Of a stretch of DNA of 48,416 nt, positions 33,645-44,000 are shown in pieces (the first letter of the stretch is position 1; every line of letters starts with the position of its first letter). Below the pieces are notes generated by a model that was not told the origin of the DNA, made no database searches, and worked only from the letters and a program-made list of their open reading frames with translations. A program made the translations under genes and the position numbers. The stretch comes from CAZNDN01 sp964571815 (GTDB taxonomy: Bacteria > Fibrobacterota > Chitinivibrionia > Chitinivibrionales > WJKA01), in the NCBI GenBank assembly GCA_964571815.1, contig CAZNDN010000017.1:1-48416 (forward strand). Reading direction: 5' to 3'.

Positions 33645-35903
33645 TCAGCCGTCTACCACCATGATTCGTGAAAGTTCCCGCTGCAGGGAGACCAGTTCAT
33701 GGAAAAGCCCCCCGCGCTCCATCAGTTCCTCGTGCGTGCCCTCCTCCACCACTTCACCGTCGTCGATCACCAGCAGCCGGTTACAGTTACGCAAGGTGGA
33801 AAGACGGTGCGCTATTGCGATTGTCGTCCGATCCTTAACCAGTCTATTCAGTGCGGTCTGTATCTTCTGCTCGGTATGGGTATCCACCGACGAGGTCGCT
33901 TCGTCGAGAATCAACAACCGGGGGTCTTTCAGGATGGCGCGGGCGATCGAAATGCGCTGTTTCTCCCCCCCGGAGAGGTTGTTGCCGCGCTCCCCGACCT
34001 CGGTGTCGTAGCCGTCGGGTTTGTTGAGGATAAACTCATGGGCATTTGCGGCCAGTGAGGCCGCGAGGACTTCCTCCCTGGCAGCTTCGGGACGGGCGTA
34101 GGCGATGTTGTCGTAGATGCTGCCGTTGAAAAGGAACGTGTCCTGCAGGACCATGCCGATGTGCCGACGAAGGTCCGCGTACTTGAGGTCTTTGACATCC
34201 GTGCCGTCGATGCGAATTGCTCCCCTGTTTACATCGTACAGCCTGCAAACAAGATTGATGAAGGTGCTTTTGCCCACACCGCTTTTGCCGACCAGGCCGA
34301 TCATCTCCCGTGGCCGTATTTTCACGGACATGGATTTGACCACCGGTTTGTAAGGGTCGTACCCGAAGGTTACGTTGTCGAACTCGATTTCTCCCCGCAT
34401 CGAGGGCATGGGCGCGGCATCGGGCTTGTCCCGTACTTCGGGCTCCGTATCGATTACATCAAACACCCGTTCGGCGGCGCTCAGAGAATTCATGATCACC
34501 TGGACCATGCGGCTCAACACAAAAACCGGTCGGTAAAACATTGCCAGATACCCGGTATAGGCAATCACCGACCCCACGGACATGCGTCCGGCGAACACCT
34601 GGAAGCCGCCCACGAGCCAGACGATCAGAACACCGCAGATCACGAAGAAGTGAAGCAGCGGATGATAGATGCTCCACTTGTTGACAAGCACGATCCCGGC
34701 GTCGCGATAGGAACTGCTCATCCTGTCGAACTTGCTGATTTCCAGGGGCTCCTGGGCGAAAGCCTTGATCACTTTCATGCCCGAAAGGGAGTCGCTTACC
34801 AGGGCGCTCAATCGCGAGCGGCGGTGGAAGAAACGGTGGAAGAAAACGTGGATACGCGGGAAGATCTTGCGCAGAAACAGAACGGTAACCACGATCGGTA
34901 TGAACACGAACAGTGTCAGCCGGGGGCTGAGAATGAAAAGGAACACCCCGACCCCGGCCAGGGTGAAAACGCTTTCCAAGGTCATGGGAACGAAATCGAC
35001 AAGCAGTCGTTGAAGCTCTCCCGTGTCCTGGTTGACTCGCGCAAGAATTGCGCCGGTCTGATGTTTGTCGAAGTAGGAGAGGGACAGCTCCTGGAGTTTG
35101 CCGTAAATTGCCGCCCTGACATCGTACACCGTTCGAAATCCGACGGCGCCGGCCTGCCGCATCTGCAGGGAATTGAAAAAGAACTGTCCGAGGTAGGCCA
35201 CCAGGAGGCCCAGTACGGCCAGGAGATGCCAATCCCGATACGGAAAACCGCCGTCGGGCCCCGGTTTGAAAATGTAGTCTACAAACAACTTGCTCATCCA
35301 CGGTGCCGCCAGACCGAACCCCGTCCCCACTACCATCCACAGGAAGATGAGCATGAGTTTTCCGACATAGGGGCGGGAGAAATCCAGGATCCGGAAGAAC
35401 GTTTTTCGCCTGTCGGTACATCGGGGGCAGGTGTTCATGTCCCGCGGGATCGGCCGCTTGCATGAGGGGCAGATGTTTTCGTCGGGCGGTGGAGGAGGAG
35501 CTTCTTCCTCGCTGCCTTCCGCGATCCGTTTGGCAACCTCCACGGCCAGTGCCATACCGGCGTTGCGGGCCGGCGAGAAGCTGACAAGTCGGTGGGTACG
35601 ACCTCGGATATCGGCCTCGACCTTTCCGCTTCCTACCAGGGGGACGAGTTCGATGCGTTCCATGTCGGCCAGGGGCAGGACCGTACGAATTGGGCCACCC
35701 TCGACCCCTTCGTCGGCGGCAACGCACATGTGGGCGGAGGTTACCACCAGCCATTCCCGTCCGTACCGTCCTTCAAGCGTGAGGTCGGCTTCGGCGAACG
35801 CCATGACTTCTTCCCCGGTGCAGTGCTCCTCGACACGCTTCTTGATTTCCGGGGGGAGTTGGTCCCCGGCGTGGGGGGACTCTTGTGCGGGGTCTCCGGG
35901 CAC
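33645..35903 (-). CDS. ABC exporter with N-terminal PH-like domain and zinc ribbon
   Basis: 752 residues from GTG 35903 (AAGGA seven bases upstream); the frame is open to 36089, but that part looks non-coding. Residues ~15-130 form a small beta domain resembling bacterial PH or GRAM folds. Cys145-x2-Cys148 and Cys159-x2-Cys162 (CPSC/CPRC) make a zinc ribbon. The ABC type-1 membrane domain (about 175-480, six helices) follows. The nucleotide-binding domain has Walker A GLVGKSGVGKST, signature LSGGEKQR, Walker B LLILDEATSSVD and H-loop AIAHRLSTL. It works as a homodimer and exports or flips an unknown substrate. It is the DUF1854-associated type. Confidence 0.9.
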   Translation of the reverse strand: MPGDPAQESPHAGDQLPPEIKKRVEEHCTGEEVMAFAEADLTLEGRYGREWLVVTSAHMCVAADEGVEGGPIRTVLPLADMERIELVPLVGSGKVEADIRGRTHRLVSFSPARNAGMALAVEVAKRIAEGSEEEAPPPPPDENICPSCKRPIPRDMNTCPRCTDRRKTFFRILDFSRPYVGKLMLIFLWMVVGTGFGLAAPWMSKLFVDYIFKPGPDGGFPYRDWHLLAVLGLLVAYLGQFFFNSLQMRQAGAVGFRTVYDVRAAIYGKLQELSLSYFDKHQTGAILARVNQDTGELQRLLVDFVPMTLESVFTLAGVGVFLFILSPRLTLFVFIPIVVTVLFLRKIFPRIHVFFHRFFHRRSRLSALVSDSLSGMKVIKAFAQEPLEISKFDRMSSSYRDAGIVLVNKWSIYHPLLHFFVICGVLIVWLVGGFQVFAGRMSVGSVIAYTGYLAMFYRPVFVLSRMVQVIMNSLSAAERVFDVIDTEPEVRDKPDAAPMPSMRGEIEFDNVTFGYDPYKPVVKSMSVKIRPREMIGLVGKSGVGKSTFINLVCRLYDVNRGAIRIDGTDVKDLKYADLRRHIGMVLQDTFLFNGSIYDNIAYARPEAAREEVLAASLAANAHEFILNKPDGYDTEVGERGNNLSGGEKQRISIARAILKDPRLLILDEATSSVDTHTEQKIQTALNRLVKDRTTIAIAHRLSTLRNCNRLLVIDDGEVVEEGTHEELMERGGLFHELVSLQRELSRIMVVDG

Positions 35904-36123
35904 TCCTGGTTCCTTCAGGTTAAGAGGGCCCGGCCCTGCCGACGGGACAGGTCCGGGCGCGGCTTTGCTCCGAGAGGAAATTAATTGATTGAGCCCGACA
36001 TCGGCGGAGCCGCACGGCGCGCATCGGTCGTACCGCGACGCTCGGGGCGAAACAACGGACTCCAGGGCGGCGTGGGCCGTTTCCGACACTGCCCCCGAGT
36101 CACAAGGGCCATGCGCGTGAGTG

Positions 36124-37815
36124 TCACCATGTTGCCGAACAGGCGACCGATATCAGGGGGCCGAATTCATTTCCGAGCGGATGGAACTTCACGCGTCGAG
36201 GGCCGAGAAGTGATATCGGTCCCCCCTGAACCGAAACCCGCGGATGGAGTCTTCGGGGGAACAGTGGCGAATGAAATGGAACACCCGTCTGGAAGTACAG
36301 ACCGACCGTTTCATCGATACGCATAGTGTACGCCTGCCGGGAGGGCGATGTGTGGAACCAGGTGCGGGTCATGGGCGCGGCCGCCTCGATGCGTATCCAG
36401 GCCCAGGGCAGCCTCCCGGCGGAATCATTCCAGGCGATCGTCGAGGCTATGCGCCAGGGCCGGTGAAGTCTCTCGCGTGCAGGGCCCAGGCTGTGCGACC
36501 AGCCTCCCGTCAGCTCGCCCCTGAGCTTCCCCGGGTGTGTGGCGATGTGCAGTCCGGCGCCCGCCCGCGTGACGGGTTCGGGAGACGAGATCTGGCGAAT
36601 CTCCACTGTTGCGTTCGTGGAATCGATCTCCTCGCGGGGCGGATGTGAGCTGTGGTCATACCAGGTCCGGAGCCGCAGGTGTATCGGGGCGCCGGGGGCA
36701 AACCACGGTTCGGTGTTCTCGATGAAGCTCAGGGCGCCGTGGAAGCGGAAATCGTTGCGGGAGGTGCAACGGTAGGAAATGGTGTCCCCGATGGTTACGA
36801 ATCGGTACGACGGGAGCGCGGGATCGACTGTTCGACGAAGCTCCGCATCAGCTTCCAGCCACTCGACAAGCCGGACCGAGCCGCGCAATGATCCAAACAC
36901 ATCCCTGTTCTCAAAGGCCCCGAGTTCCATCCGCCAGCCGCCGGTTTCCTCTGCCGGGTGGCCGATGAACAGGCGTGCGGAAGTCGAAGGCTTCCGTTCC
37001 GCGTCCCAGGCCAGATCCACTCCCGAGCGGGAAAGACTCCGCAGTGCGAAATCCGAACGAATTTGCAGGCGCGGCAGGGAGAAGGACCTCGCGTGCTGAT
37101 GTGTATAGTAGCGCTGTTGGCTGTCGTAGGCAATCCTTCCCGACAGCACCATGGGAAGGCGGTGGAGGTGTGCCCGGGCGGTTTGCGACAGGTGCCAACC
37201 CCGGCAGTACAGCGGCGTGAAATAGCGTGGCGCCGCACCCCACCCGCCGTACTGCGCCACGTTGCCGTCGAACATGATTTGTCGCCGGCGCGTCCGCCAA
37301 CTCAGGGTTCGCCTCAGCAGCAACCCTTCGGGAGCGAATCGCATCGGGTCTCCGTTCATCTTTCGGTAGCTTGACCACAGACGATCGAATCGGTCGCTGT
37401 AGGTGTCGACGTAGTGGTAGCGACCGTGCACGGAAGACCGGATTTCGGGCAGGCCAAGACCGGCCGCCACCAGGGTTTGGTGATCCCGATTAGGTATGCT
37501 CTCCAGAAATCGATTGAAGAGACCGTCACCGGTCTCGGCACCGATCAGAGCTTTGACCGCGGCTCGCTCCGGAGACTCCCGTGCCGAATCGCGGAGGAGG
37601 GGAGTGACGGGGGCCCATGGGGGCCCGGCCCTGGAGTTGCCCCACACCAGGCCTTCCACATTGCGGGAGCGCTCGGGGTATTCTCGATCCCACTCGACGG
37701 CGTTGTAGCCGTCGATCCATATAAAATTCCGCTCCGGCCCGGGGAGACTGTCGGGGGCCGCGAGGAGTCCGGTCGGGGCTGAAAGCAACAGCACGAGGAG
37801 ATGTTGTGAGTTCAT
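36124..37815 (-). CDS. Predicted secreted outer-membrane beta-barrel protein, unknown family
   Basis: 563 residues from ATG 37815, with a signal peptide (about 1-20, ending LLAAPDS). The rest is rich in alternating polar/hydrophobic strands with many Arg, Trp, Tyr and Ser, no membrane helix, and ends in Trp as many outer-membrane barrels do. Segments such as SQQRYYTHQHARSFSLPRLQ and the repeated L-R-S/L-R-L pairs look like barrel strands. The family is not recognised. It lies 16 bases after another envelope protein gene of similar character; an ATG at 37824 is an alternative start. Confidence 0.65.
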   Translation of the reverse strand: MNSQHLLVLLLSAPTGLLAAPDSLPGPERNFIWIDGYNAVEWDREYPERSRNVEGLVWGNSRAGPPWAPVTPLLRDSARESPERAAVKALIGAETGDGLFNRFLESIPNRDHQTLVAAGLGLPEIRSSVHGRYHYVDTYSDRFDRLWSSYRKMNGDPMRFAPEGLLLRRTLSWRTRRRQIMFDGNVAQYGGWGAAPRYFTPLYCRGWHLSQTARAHLHRLPMVLSGRIAYDSQQRYYTHQHARSFSLPRLQIRSDFALRSLSRSGVDLAWDAERKPSTSARLFIGHPAEETGGWRMELGAFENRDVFGSLRGSVRLVEWLEADAELRRTVDPALPSYRFVTIGDTISYRCTSRNDFRFHGALSFIENTEPWFAPGAPIHLRLRTWYDHSSHPPREEIDSTNATVEIRQISSPEPVTRAGAGLHIATHPGKLRGELTGGWSHSLGPARERLHRPWRIASTIAWNDSAGRLPWAWIRIEAAAPMTRTWFHTSPSRQAYTMRIDETVGLYFQTGVPFHSPLFPRRLHPRVSVQGGPISLLGPRRVKFHPLGNEFGPLISVACSATW

Positions 37816-37831
37816 TGCCGGCATGTGCAGT

Positions 37832-38428
37832 CTACCAGATAAGCCCGATGCAAAGGGAAGCCCCTGCACGGCTCAAGGGGTGAGGGGAGGAGAATACATG
37901 GTCCACGAATACCGGCACAGCCACCTCCACGCGATCCAGATCGATTGCGGTTTCAAACGCGACGCACACCCCGAATTCATTCTCCCAGTCGCCCGTGATG
38001 TCGATATAAGAAGAAGCCGTGCCGCCGCTCAATCGTGCGGCGGTGCTGGAAATGCCCGCCAACGGCCGCAGGTGAAGACCAATGCGGCCGGAGGAGACAA
38101 CGAAGTCGTAGAGCCCCAGGACCGCCAGGTGCATCACCACGATCTCTCGTTGCCGGCTTCCGCGTGAGCGGGTCGCGCCGGCGCGCCAGGATGCTCGAAG
38201 GTGGAAGGAGGGGACATAGGTCGAAACATCCATGCGCAGCCCCACGGTGGGGTAGGAGTGCCAGTCACGAGCACTCGGGTCGATCAGGTGAGAATATCCC
38301 GCGGTGACGCCGGTGCAGCGGTAGACGTTCGATGAAAACGAATGAGAAGACGACGAAGCGCGTACCCCGGCGCACAGGGTGAGGGCGATCATGATTTTTG
38401 CGATTGAGCAAATATCGCGTCTCGGCAT
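37832..38428 (-). CDS. Predicted small outer-membrane barrel protein, unknown family
   Basis: 198 residues from ATG 38428 (AAGGGA three bases upstream). A signal peptide ends near VRASSSS (about 22). The mature part has beta-strand patterns: GVTAGYSHL, YPTVGLRMDVSTYVPSFHLRASWRAG, FGVCVAFETAIDLDRVEVAVPVFVD, ending ...GASLCIGLIW. The final aromatic residue and strand periodicity fit an eight-strand outer-membrane barrel. No family recognised. It is the first gene of a two-gene unit with the 563-residue protein downstream. Confidence 0.65.
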   Translation of the reverse strand: MPRRDICSIAKIMIALTLCAGVRASSSSHSFSSNVYRCTGVTAGYSHLIDPSARDWHSYPTVGLRMDVSTYVPSFHLRASWRAGATRSRGSRQREIVVMHLAVLGLYDFVVSSGRIGLHLRPLAGISSTAARLSGGTASSYIDITGDWENEFGVCVAFETAIDLDRVEVAVPVFVDHVFSSPHPLSRAGASLCIGLIW

Positions 38429-38681
38429 AATTCCCTTGTGGACAACGAGGCCCCCGGCAAACCGGACTCCAGCCGTATCGGGTCGACCGTGCGGATCCTC
38501 ACAACGGCGGGAAACGAAGGAAGAATATACTGCTTTTGTCGTCCGCGATTGTTGCAATACCGCCGTGGGGGGCGACGGACGGAATACCGGCACAATGATA
38601 TACTTTAGCAGAGGAGCAGGCGAAGCCGGCCGAAAAAACGACTGCTGAAAAAAACGCGATCTACAGCGGGGAGGAGAGTTT

Positions 38682-40052
38682 ATGCGTCACCTGGTGTGCC
38701 TTCGACGGGCTGCGATCTTCGGAATGCTTTGTGTGGTTGCCCCGCGGGGCGCCGTCGTTTTTGAAGATGATTTCAGCGACGGGGCGGGAAACTGGTTTCT
38801 GTCGACCGCAACCGAGCCGGACACTGCTACCGAGGGAGGTGTGTTCACGGTGGAGAGCGCCTCGGCGGGAATGAGTATCTTCCGGCACGGCGATACGCTT
38901 GGGGATTTTACCTTTTCCGTTGATTTGACGGTGCAAAGTTCCTCCTTCGAGTATGCGGGCGTAGGCTTCTGCACCCGGGCCAATCTCGGCGGCTACTATC
39001 TGCTCGTCGACCCGGCAAAGCATCTCATGGTGATGAGAATGCCCGAAGGCGGTGGGAGCGGGTCAACGATTCTGGCGTTCCTTCCGCACTCCGCTATCGG
39101 CAACGGTTTGAACAGGCTGACCGTCAGCAAGAAAGGGAGTGTGTTCAATCTTTTCTGCAACAACCGTTTTCTGACCGATTTCGTGGACTCCACCTACGAT
39201 TCCGGAAGCGTTGCTCTGACCGTGGTGGGGATCATCGAGGCGGAGTTCGACAATGTCCGGGTGACCGACGGGTTCAGGAAGCCCGGGAAATCTTCCTGCC
39301 TGGCCGCGGATTTCGACGAGGAAACCGACAATGTTTTCTACACCGGTCTCTCGGTAGCCGACATTTCGGTCGATTCCGGAGTGCTGCGCGTGGAATCGCC
39401 GGACACCAGCTTCCAGTCACTTCTGTTTGCCGCGGGGCGGTGGGACGGCTACTCGCTGCGAACGATTGTTGAGCAGACGGCCGGCGATTCGATGAATGCC
39501 TACGGAATATGTTTCGTCGAGATTACCCAGGAGCCCGATATGAGCTTCTCGTACCGGACCTACTCATTCTTGATCAACGCGGCAGGGTTTCACCAGATCG
39601 TGCGGGCCGACGACGACTCGCTGTACTGGCCGCAGGTCCGAAGCGGCCATGTCAATGCCCCGGACGGTCTGCCCGATACGCTTGAGGCACTTGTGATCGG
39701 AGAGAAATTTGTGTTTGCGGCCAATGGGGACACGATGGTGAAGGCGACGGTTCCGGATGACTTTCGCATCGACGGTGCCGGTCTGGTGGTGTACCCGTCG
39801 CTTTCGGTCGAATTCTCGGAATTCGTCGCGGCCGAGAGCAAGAGCTTCGAGTGCGACATTCGACGCCCCTCACTGGCGGTGCCGCGGGATAACCCGTTGC
39901 ACCCTTCGCGCCGGCACATGATGATTTTCGATGCCCGGGGACGACGAATGCCGCGAGGCACCTCGCCGGGAAATTTCCTCGACGGAAGGGCCCGGGGGGC
40001 CTATATCGTGGTGGATGACGTTCGCGGGGGACACCTGCGGATCAGGCGGTAA
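38682..40052 (+). CDS. Secreted protein with two concanavalin-like domains and sorting-like tail
   Basis: 456 residues; GGGGAGGAG lies five bases before ATG 38682. Signal peptide about 1-23. Two jelly-roll (concanavalin/DUF1080-like) domains follow, about 26-205 (DDFSDGAGNWFLS ... EFDNVRV) and about 212-390 (ADFDEETDNVF ... LSVEFSEF). Each opens with a D-D/A-D-F-D motif and closes with an E-F-x-x-x-V-type strand. The last ~45 residues (MMIFDARGRRMPRG ... GAYIVVDDVRGGHLRIRR) resemble the C-terminal sorting tails of Fibrobacter-type secreted proteins. Likely binds a glycan or is surface-displayed; no catalytic site is visible. Confidence 0.75.
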   Translation: MRHLVCLRRAAIFGMLCVVAPRGAVVFEDDFSDGAGNWFLSTATEPDTATEGGVFTVESASAGMSIFRHGDTLGDFTFSVDLTVQSSSFEYAGVGFCTRANLGGYYLLVDPAKHLMVMRMPEGGGSGSTILAFLPHSAIGNGLNRLTVSKKGSVFNLFCNNRFLTDFVDSTYDSGSVALTVVGIIEAEFDNVRVTDGFRKPGKSSCLAADFDEETDNVFYTGLSVADISVDSGVLRVESPDTSFQSLLFAAGRWDGYSLRTIVEQTAGDSMNAYGICFVEITQEPDMSFSYRTYSFLINAAGFHQIVRADDDSLYWPQVRSGHVNAPDGLPDTLEALVIGEKFVFAANGDTMVKATVPDDFRIDGAGLVVYPSLSVEFSEFVAAESKSFECDIRRPSLAVPRDNPLHPSRRHMMIFDARGRRMPRGTSPGNFLDGRARGAYIVVDDVRGGHLRIRR

Positions 40053-40087
40053 GACCGCCATGGATCCCGGAAGGCGAAATCGAGTAC

Positions 40088-40273
40088 TCAGCGGCTGCGT
40101 GACATGGCCTTGAGACAGCGCATGCAGATTTTCATTCGCCGCGGCGTCCCGTTGACCATGGTACGGATGGTACGAAGATTGGGGTAGAAGGTCCGGTTGT
40201 TGACATTGTGTGCGTGCGTCACCGTTTTGCCTCTCATCGGATGCTTGCCGCACACCTCACAGACTTTCGCCAT
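40088..40273 (-). CDS. rpmB: 50S ribosomal protein L28
   Basis: 61 residues, normal length. Begins MAKVCEVCGKHPMRGKTVTHA and ends with KICMRCLKAMSRSR. Cys5/Cys8 and Cys50/Cys53 make this the zinc-binding (C+) form of L28. GGAGG stands five bases before ATG 40273, and a good promoter lies upstream. Monocistronic, convergent with the jelly-roll gene (35 bases apart). Confidence 0.97.
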   Translation of the reverse strand: MAKVCEVCGKHPMRGKTVTHAHNVNNRTFYPNLRTIRTMVNGTPRRMKICMRCLKAMSRSR

Positions 40274-40305
40274 CGATTCCTCCCTGGTTCGCCAAAAGAC
40301 AGATT

Positions 40306-40335
40306 AAGATATATTTTTTTCCATTATGTTGTCAA
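40306..40335 (-). promoter_or_regulatory. Promoter of rpmB
   Basis: On the minus strand a perfect TTGACA (40335-40330), an 18-base AT-rich spacer with seven A residues, and TATCTT (40311-40306). The leader to the rpmB ATG would be about 25-30 bases. Confidence 0.68.
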
Positions 40336-40380
40336 CTGTTCCCTGCCTGTTTCCCACTTTTTTCGGGCACAGTCACCGAT

Positions 40381-40949
40381 ATGATTGAAGGTCTCAAGCC
40401 TCACTACCACCGGATCCTTCGCCCTGCGGCAAAGGCCCTTGCCGGGATGCGGGTTCATCCGAACGTCTTGACCTGCCTTGGGGTAGTGCTTTTCGCCGGT
40501 GCCGGGTGGCTGACGGCCGCGGGGCGATGGCACGCCGCGCTGGCGCTGGTTGTTGTGGGTTCGTGCATGGACGGGCTGGACGGCCTGCTGGCTTCGTTGA
40601 GCGGAAGCAAGAGTACATTCGGCGCCATTCTCGACTCGACCTGCGACCGGATCACTGAAATTATCTGGTTTGGGGGCGTTGCGGCATACTACCTGCTCAC
40701 ACCGTCGGCGGTTACCCACCCGGTGTGGTCTTCGGTGCTCTTGTCCGGAACCGCGTTAAGTGGTTCTCTGATGGTCAGTTATGTAAAAGCGAGATGTGAG
40801 GGCGCGGGCGTGGAATGCCGCGTCGGTTTGATGCAGAGACCCGAGAGACTGGTGATTATTTCGTTCTGCCTTCTACTGGGACCAGAGGTGATGTACTGGG
40901 GAATGATGCTCCTTTCGGTGTCGACATGGTTCACGGTGGGCCAAAGGAT
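40381..40949 (+). CDS. CDP-alcohol phosphatidyltransferase (3' end lost in assembly gap)
   Basis: About 190 residues before the N run. Multi-spanning membrane enzyme of phospholipid synthesis. The family motif D-G-x2-A-R-x8-G-x3-D-x3-D appears as DGLLAS...FGAILDSTCD (about residues 63-85), with Ser in place of the usual Arg. 'HPNVLTCLGVVLFAGAGWL' and 'GLMQRPERL' are also typical. Which alcohol (glycerol-phosphate, inositol-phosphate or another) cannot be told; 'QRPER' with 'YVKARCEGAG' resembles archaetidylinositol/PgsA-type proteins. No ribosome-binding site is clear before ATG 40381. Confidence 0.82.
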
Positions 40950-41049
40950 NNNNNNNNNNNNNNNNNNNNNNNNNNNNNNNNNNNNNNNNNNNNNNNNNNN
41001 NNNNNNNNNNNNNNNNNNNNNNNNNNNNNNNNNNNNNNNNNNNNNNNNN
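40950..41049. other. Assembly gap of exactly 100 N
   Basis: A run of 100 N joins two contigs. It hides the 3' end of the phosphatidyltransferase gene and possibly further sequence of unknown length, because 100 N is a conventional placeholder. Confidence 0.98.
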
Positions 41050-41061
41050 GAAGCTCCGTTC

Positions 41062-44000
41062 TCATCGTATCTTGATCATCCCGACTGCTTTTGCGTAGCC
41101 CTTTGCCCGGAGATGGGCCGCGTAGAATCCGGCCGGCAGTGCACTGCCGTGCTCGTCGGTGCCGTCCCATAGCATCCGGTGCATACCGACCTTCACCTTA
41201 CCCTTCACGAGTGTTTTCACCAGACGTCCCCGCATGTCATAGACCCGCAGGGCTACGTTCCGGGTCTCGGCTTTCATTTTCATCCCGCTTCCGGTCCACG
41301 CGTAGGGAACGACAAATTCCAGGGTCGTGGCGCGGCCGAAGGGGTTGGGGTAATTGCCCTTGAAAGCGAATCGGTTGGCGTACAGCGCAATATCCGCCGG
41401 GTTGGCGGTGGCGACGAGGTAGCCGTACGATGTCGATTCACCGGCGTCTACCTTGATACTGTCCGATTCCCGCACGTTGGTTACACCCGAGCGCGTGGCC
41501 CAGAACAGAAACACTTCGTCGGGAACCCGGCTGATCCCTTCAAGCGCAATCGTTCCGTCTTCGCGGCTCGCTGCTATTCCAATCATCCATTCCAGTCTGG
41601 AGCGGGGTACTTCCCGCGCCCTCAGGTAGGATCGCGACAAGCGTCGGTTCGGATCGGATGCCGCCGTCTCGGGATCGCCGTTGCCCACGAAATACAGTTG
41701 TGGATAGTCAAACGCTCTCGGGGGCTCCAGTGCCCGGGGTACCGACGATTTGGACAGTCCGGGTGCAACCACGCCGCAGAAGTTGTCGGCATCGCTGCTC
41801 TCGGCTCCGCTGAGGATAACGCGAAGCTCCCAGCCGGTGCTACGGGTCTGTTTGGCCAATGGCGCGGCGTTTCCGTCCCAGGCGCGCTGAGGCAGCGGCA
41901 GGGTTGTGTCACGGTCGGTATGGACCCAGGCCGCACGCCACGGATGAAGTACCCTGGTTTCACGGTAGCCCCTTGTTGCCGGATCCCATTCGTAGGCCGG
42001 GTTGTTCTTGAGCCAGGAGGGTGCCACGGTGAAGGGCAGGGGAGAGGAGATCTGGTTCCACCCGCTTGCCCCTTTCACCAGCGTGACCCGCGGAACGCTC
42101 GGTTCGGTGACCAGACGATTGAACGATACCGTTCTGGATTTGAGGACCGTGTCGTGCTCGGTCCAGATCCAATACCCCTTGGTGGTCTCCATTGTTCTTT
42201 CGGTGGAGTAGCGCGACAGCAGTTTGTCGCTGGAGAGCTTGTCGTCCCACCGATAGATCCGGCGTGCGTCGGAGACAGAGAAATCAAGCGTGTCGATGCC
42301 CCATGGGCCGACCATGTGCCAGCTCTTTCCGGAAAGCTTCATCCGGTGAGTAACGGTAAACTGCCGGTACGATATTTCGGTGACATATTCCTTGAAAGCC
42401 GGCGGGTACGGCATGGAGATTTCCCCTTGGCTTCCGTCGGGTCCCATTGCGGCAACAGCGTATACGTAAGGCTTATTGATTTCAACGGTGGTGTCGATGA
42501 ATGACGTTCCCTCGACGCGGAACGGAACCATGAGGCTCTCGACCGTTTCATCGACAGGCTCCCATTCCGATCGCTCGTTGACTTCGAAGAGTGAACTGTC
42601 GCCGGGAACGCGGTAGAGCGTATAGTGATCCACTTCGACATTCGGAGGGGGGCGCCACGAGACCGCCAGTGCATCCAGCGAGTACACCTTCACATCGAAA
42701 TCTTCCACCGGAGGAAGAGACGGTCCCCCGTCCTTGCCTTCCTCATGAAACCGCCGGCCGTCGTAGCCGACTGTTTCACCGTTGTCTCCCGCGGAGCGCA
42801 GTGGTGAGGTGTCGGGGAGGAAATACCACGTGGTGTCCAGAAAGTTTGAGCTTTGGAAGAGGTTGTCCGGTGCCGGGTCGACACCGTCTTGAATTGCGCT
42901 CTTCGTCAGCCCGTCCAGATTGCATGCCCGAAGGTGTGCGTGAGAGAGGGGGCCTGAAAGCTTCACGGGTGATGAGACGTATCCGGCGAAGATCGAGTTG
43001 CCCGTCGAGGCGTACGAGGCGACGGTGACGGCGGGCGCGATCATCAGGTGGGAAGCAACGGTGGCGGAGTCAATACCGTCCGACTGCTCATCGAGCACCA
43101 GGGCTCCGCCCGTCGATCCGTTGCCGATGAATGTGCACTGCCATGCGTTGACCTGGATCTCGTTTCGCACGAATGGGTCTTCGGCAAGAGCCTGCTTGAC
43201 CGCGGTCACATCGGAGGCGGTCCGGATTGCCGTGTCGGCATTGACAAACAGGCAGTGCCGGACATCGACGGAGGCCGAGGTGCGGATGCCGTCCGCGGCG
43301 TTGCGGATTTTCAGCCCTTCGATCTCCACGTGCATTTCCCCGTTCACATCGGCCACCCAGGGGATGTGTACCGCGGTCCCTCCGCCGGCGTCAAGCACGG
43401 GCGGGCGCCCTTCGAACCACACGCCTTCGATCCGCAGACGCCTGGCCGTGCCGGTTGCAGGGTCTTTGAGCGAGAGGTTCTCCCGATAGGTGCCCGGGAA
43501 CACCGCAACAACATCGTAATCCTCAGCCGCGTCGATTGCGGCTTGAATTGTCGTGTAGTCACGGTTGTCGGGTCCTACCGTAAGGCGCTCTACGCGGTGC
43601 AGTTTCCCATAATCCGTGTCGTCCAGCACGAACCGTCGAATCGGGGATCGGCGAAGCACGGTTCCGTTCGGATCGCTCAGCACGACCTTGTATTCGAATA
43701 CGGCGCCGGAGTCGCTTTGCTCGTCGATGTCGTGATCGTTGAGCCATGTCTCCCACGACGGTCTGCGGTTGAGGACGCTCCAGTTGACCGCGCCGGCCTC
43801 TCGCCGATACAGGGTAACGCTGTCGCGGCCGTCGGGCTCGAAGCGGGGGCCTGCGCCCCATACGATTTGGATACCCCACCATTGACCGAAAACATCAATG
43901 CGGAGTGAATCTGAAGCGATCGGGAGCTGGTCGCGAATGTCGTGATCCAGCGGATGGGAGCGGAAGGTGAAATCGGCGCCGTGCACAAGCGCGACATAAC

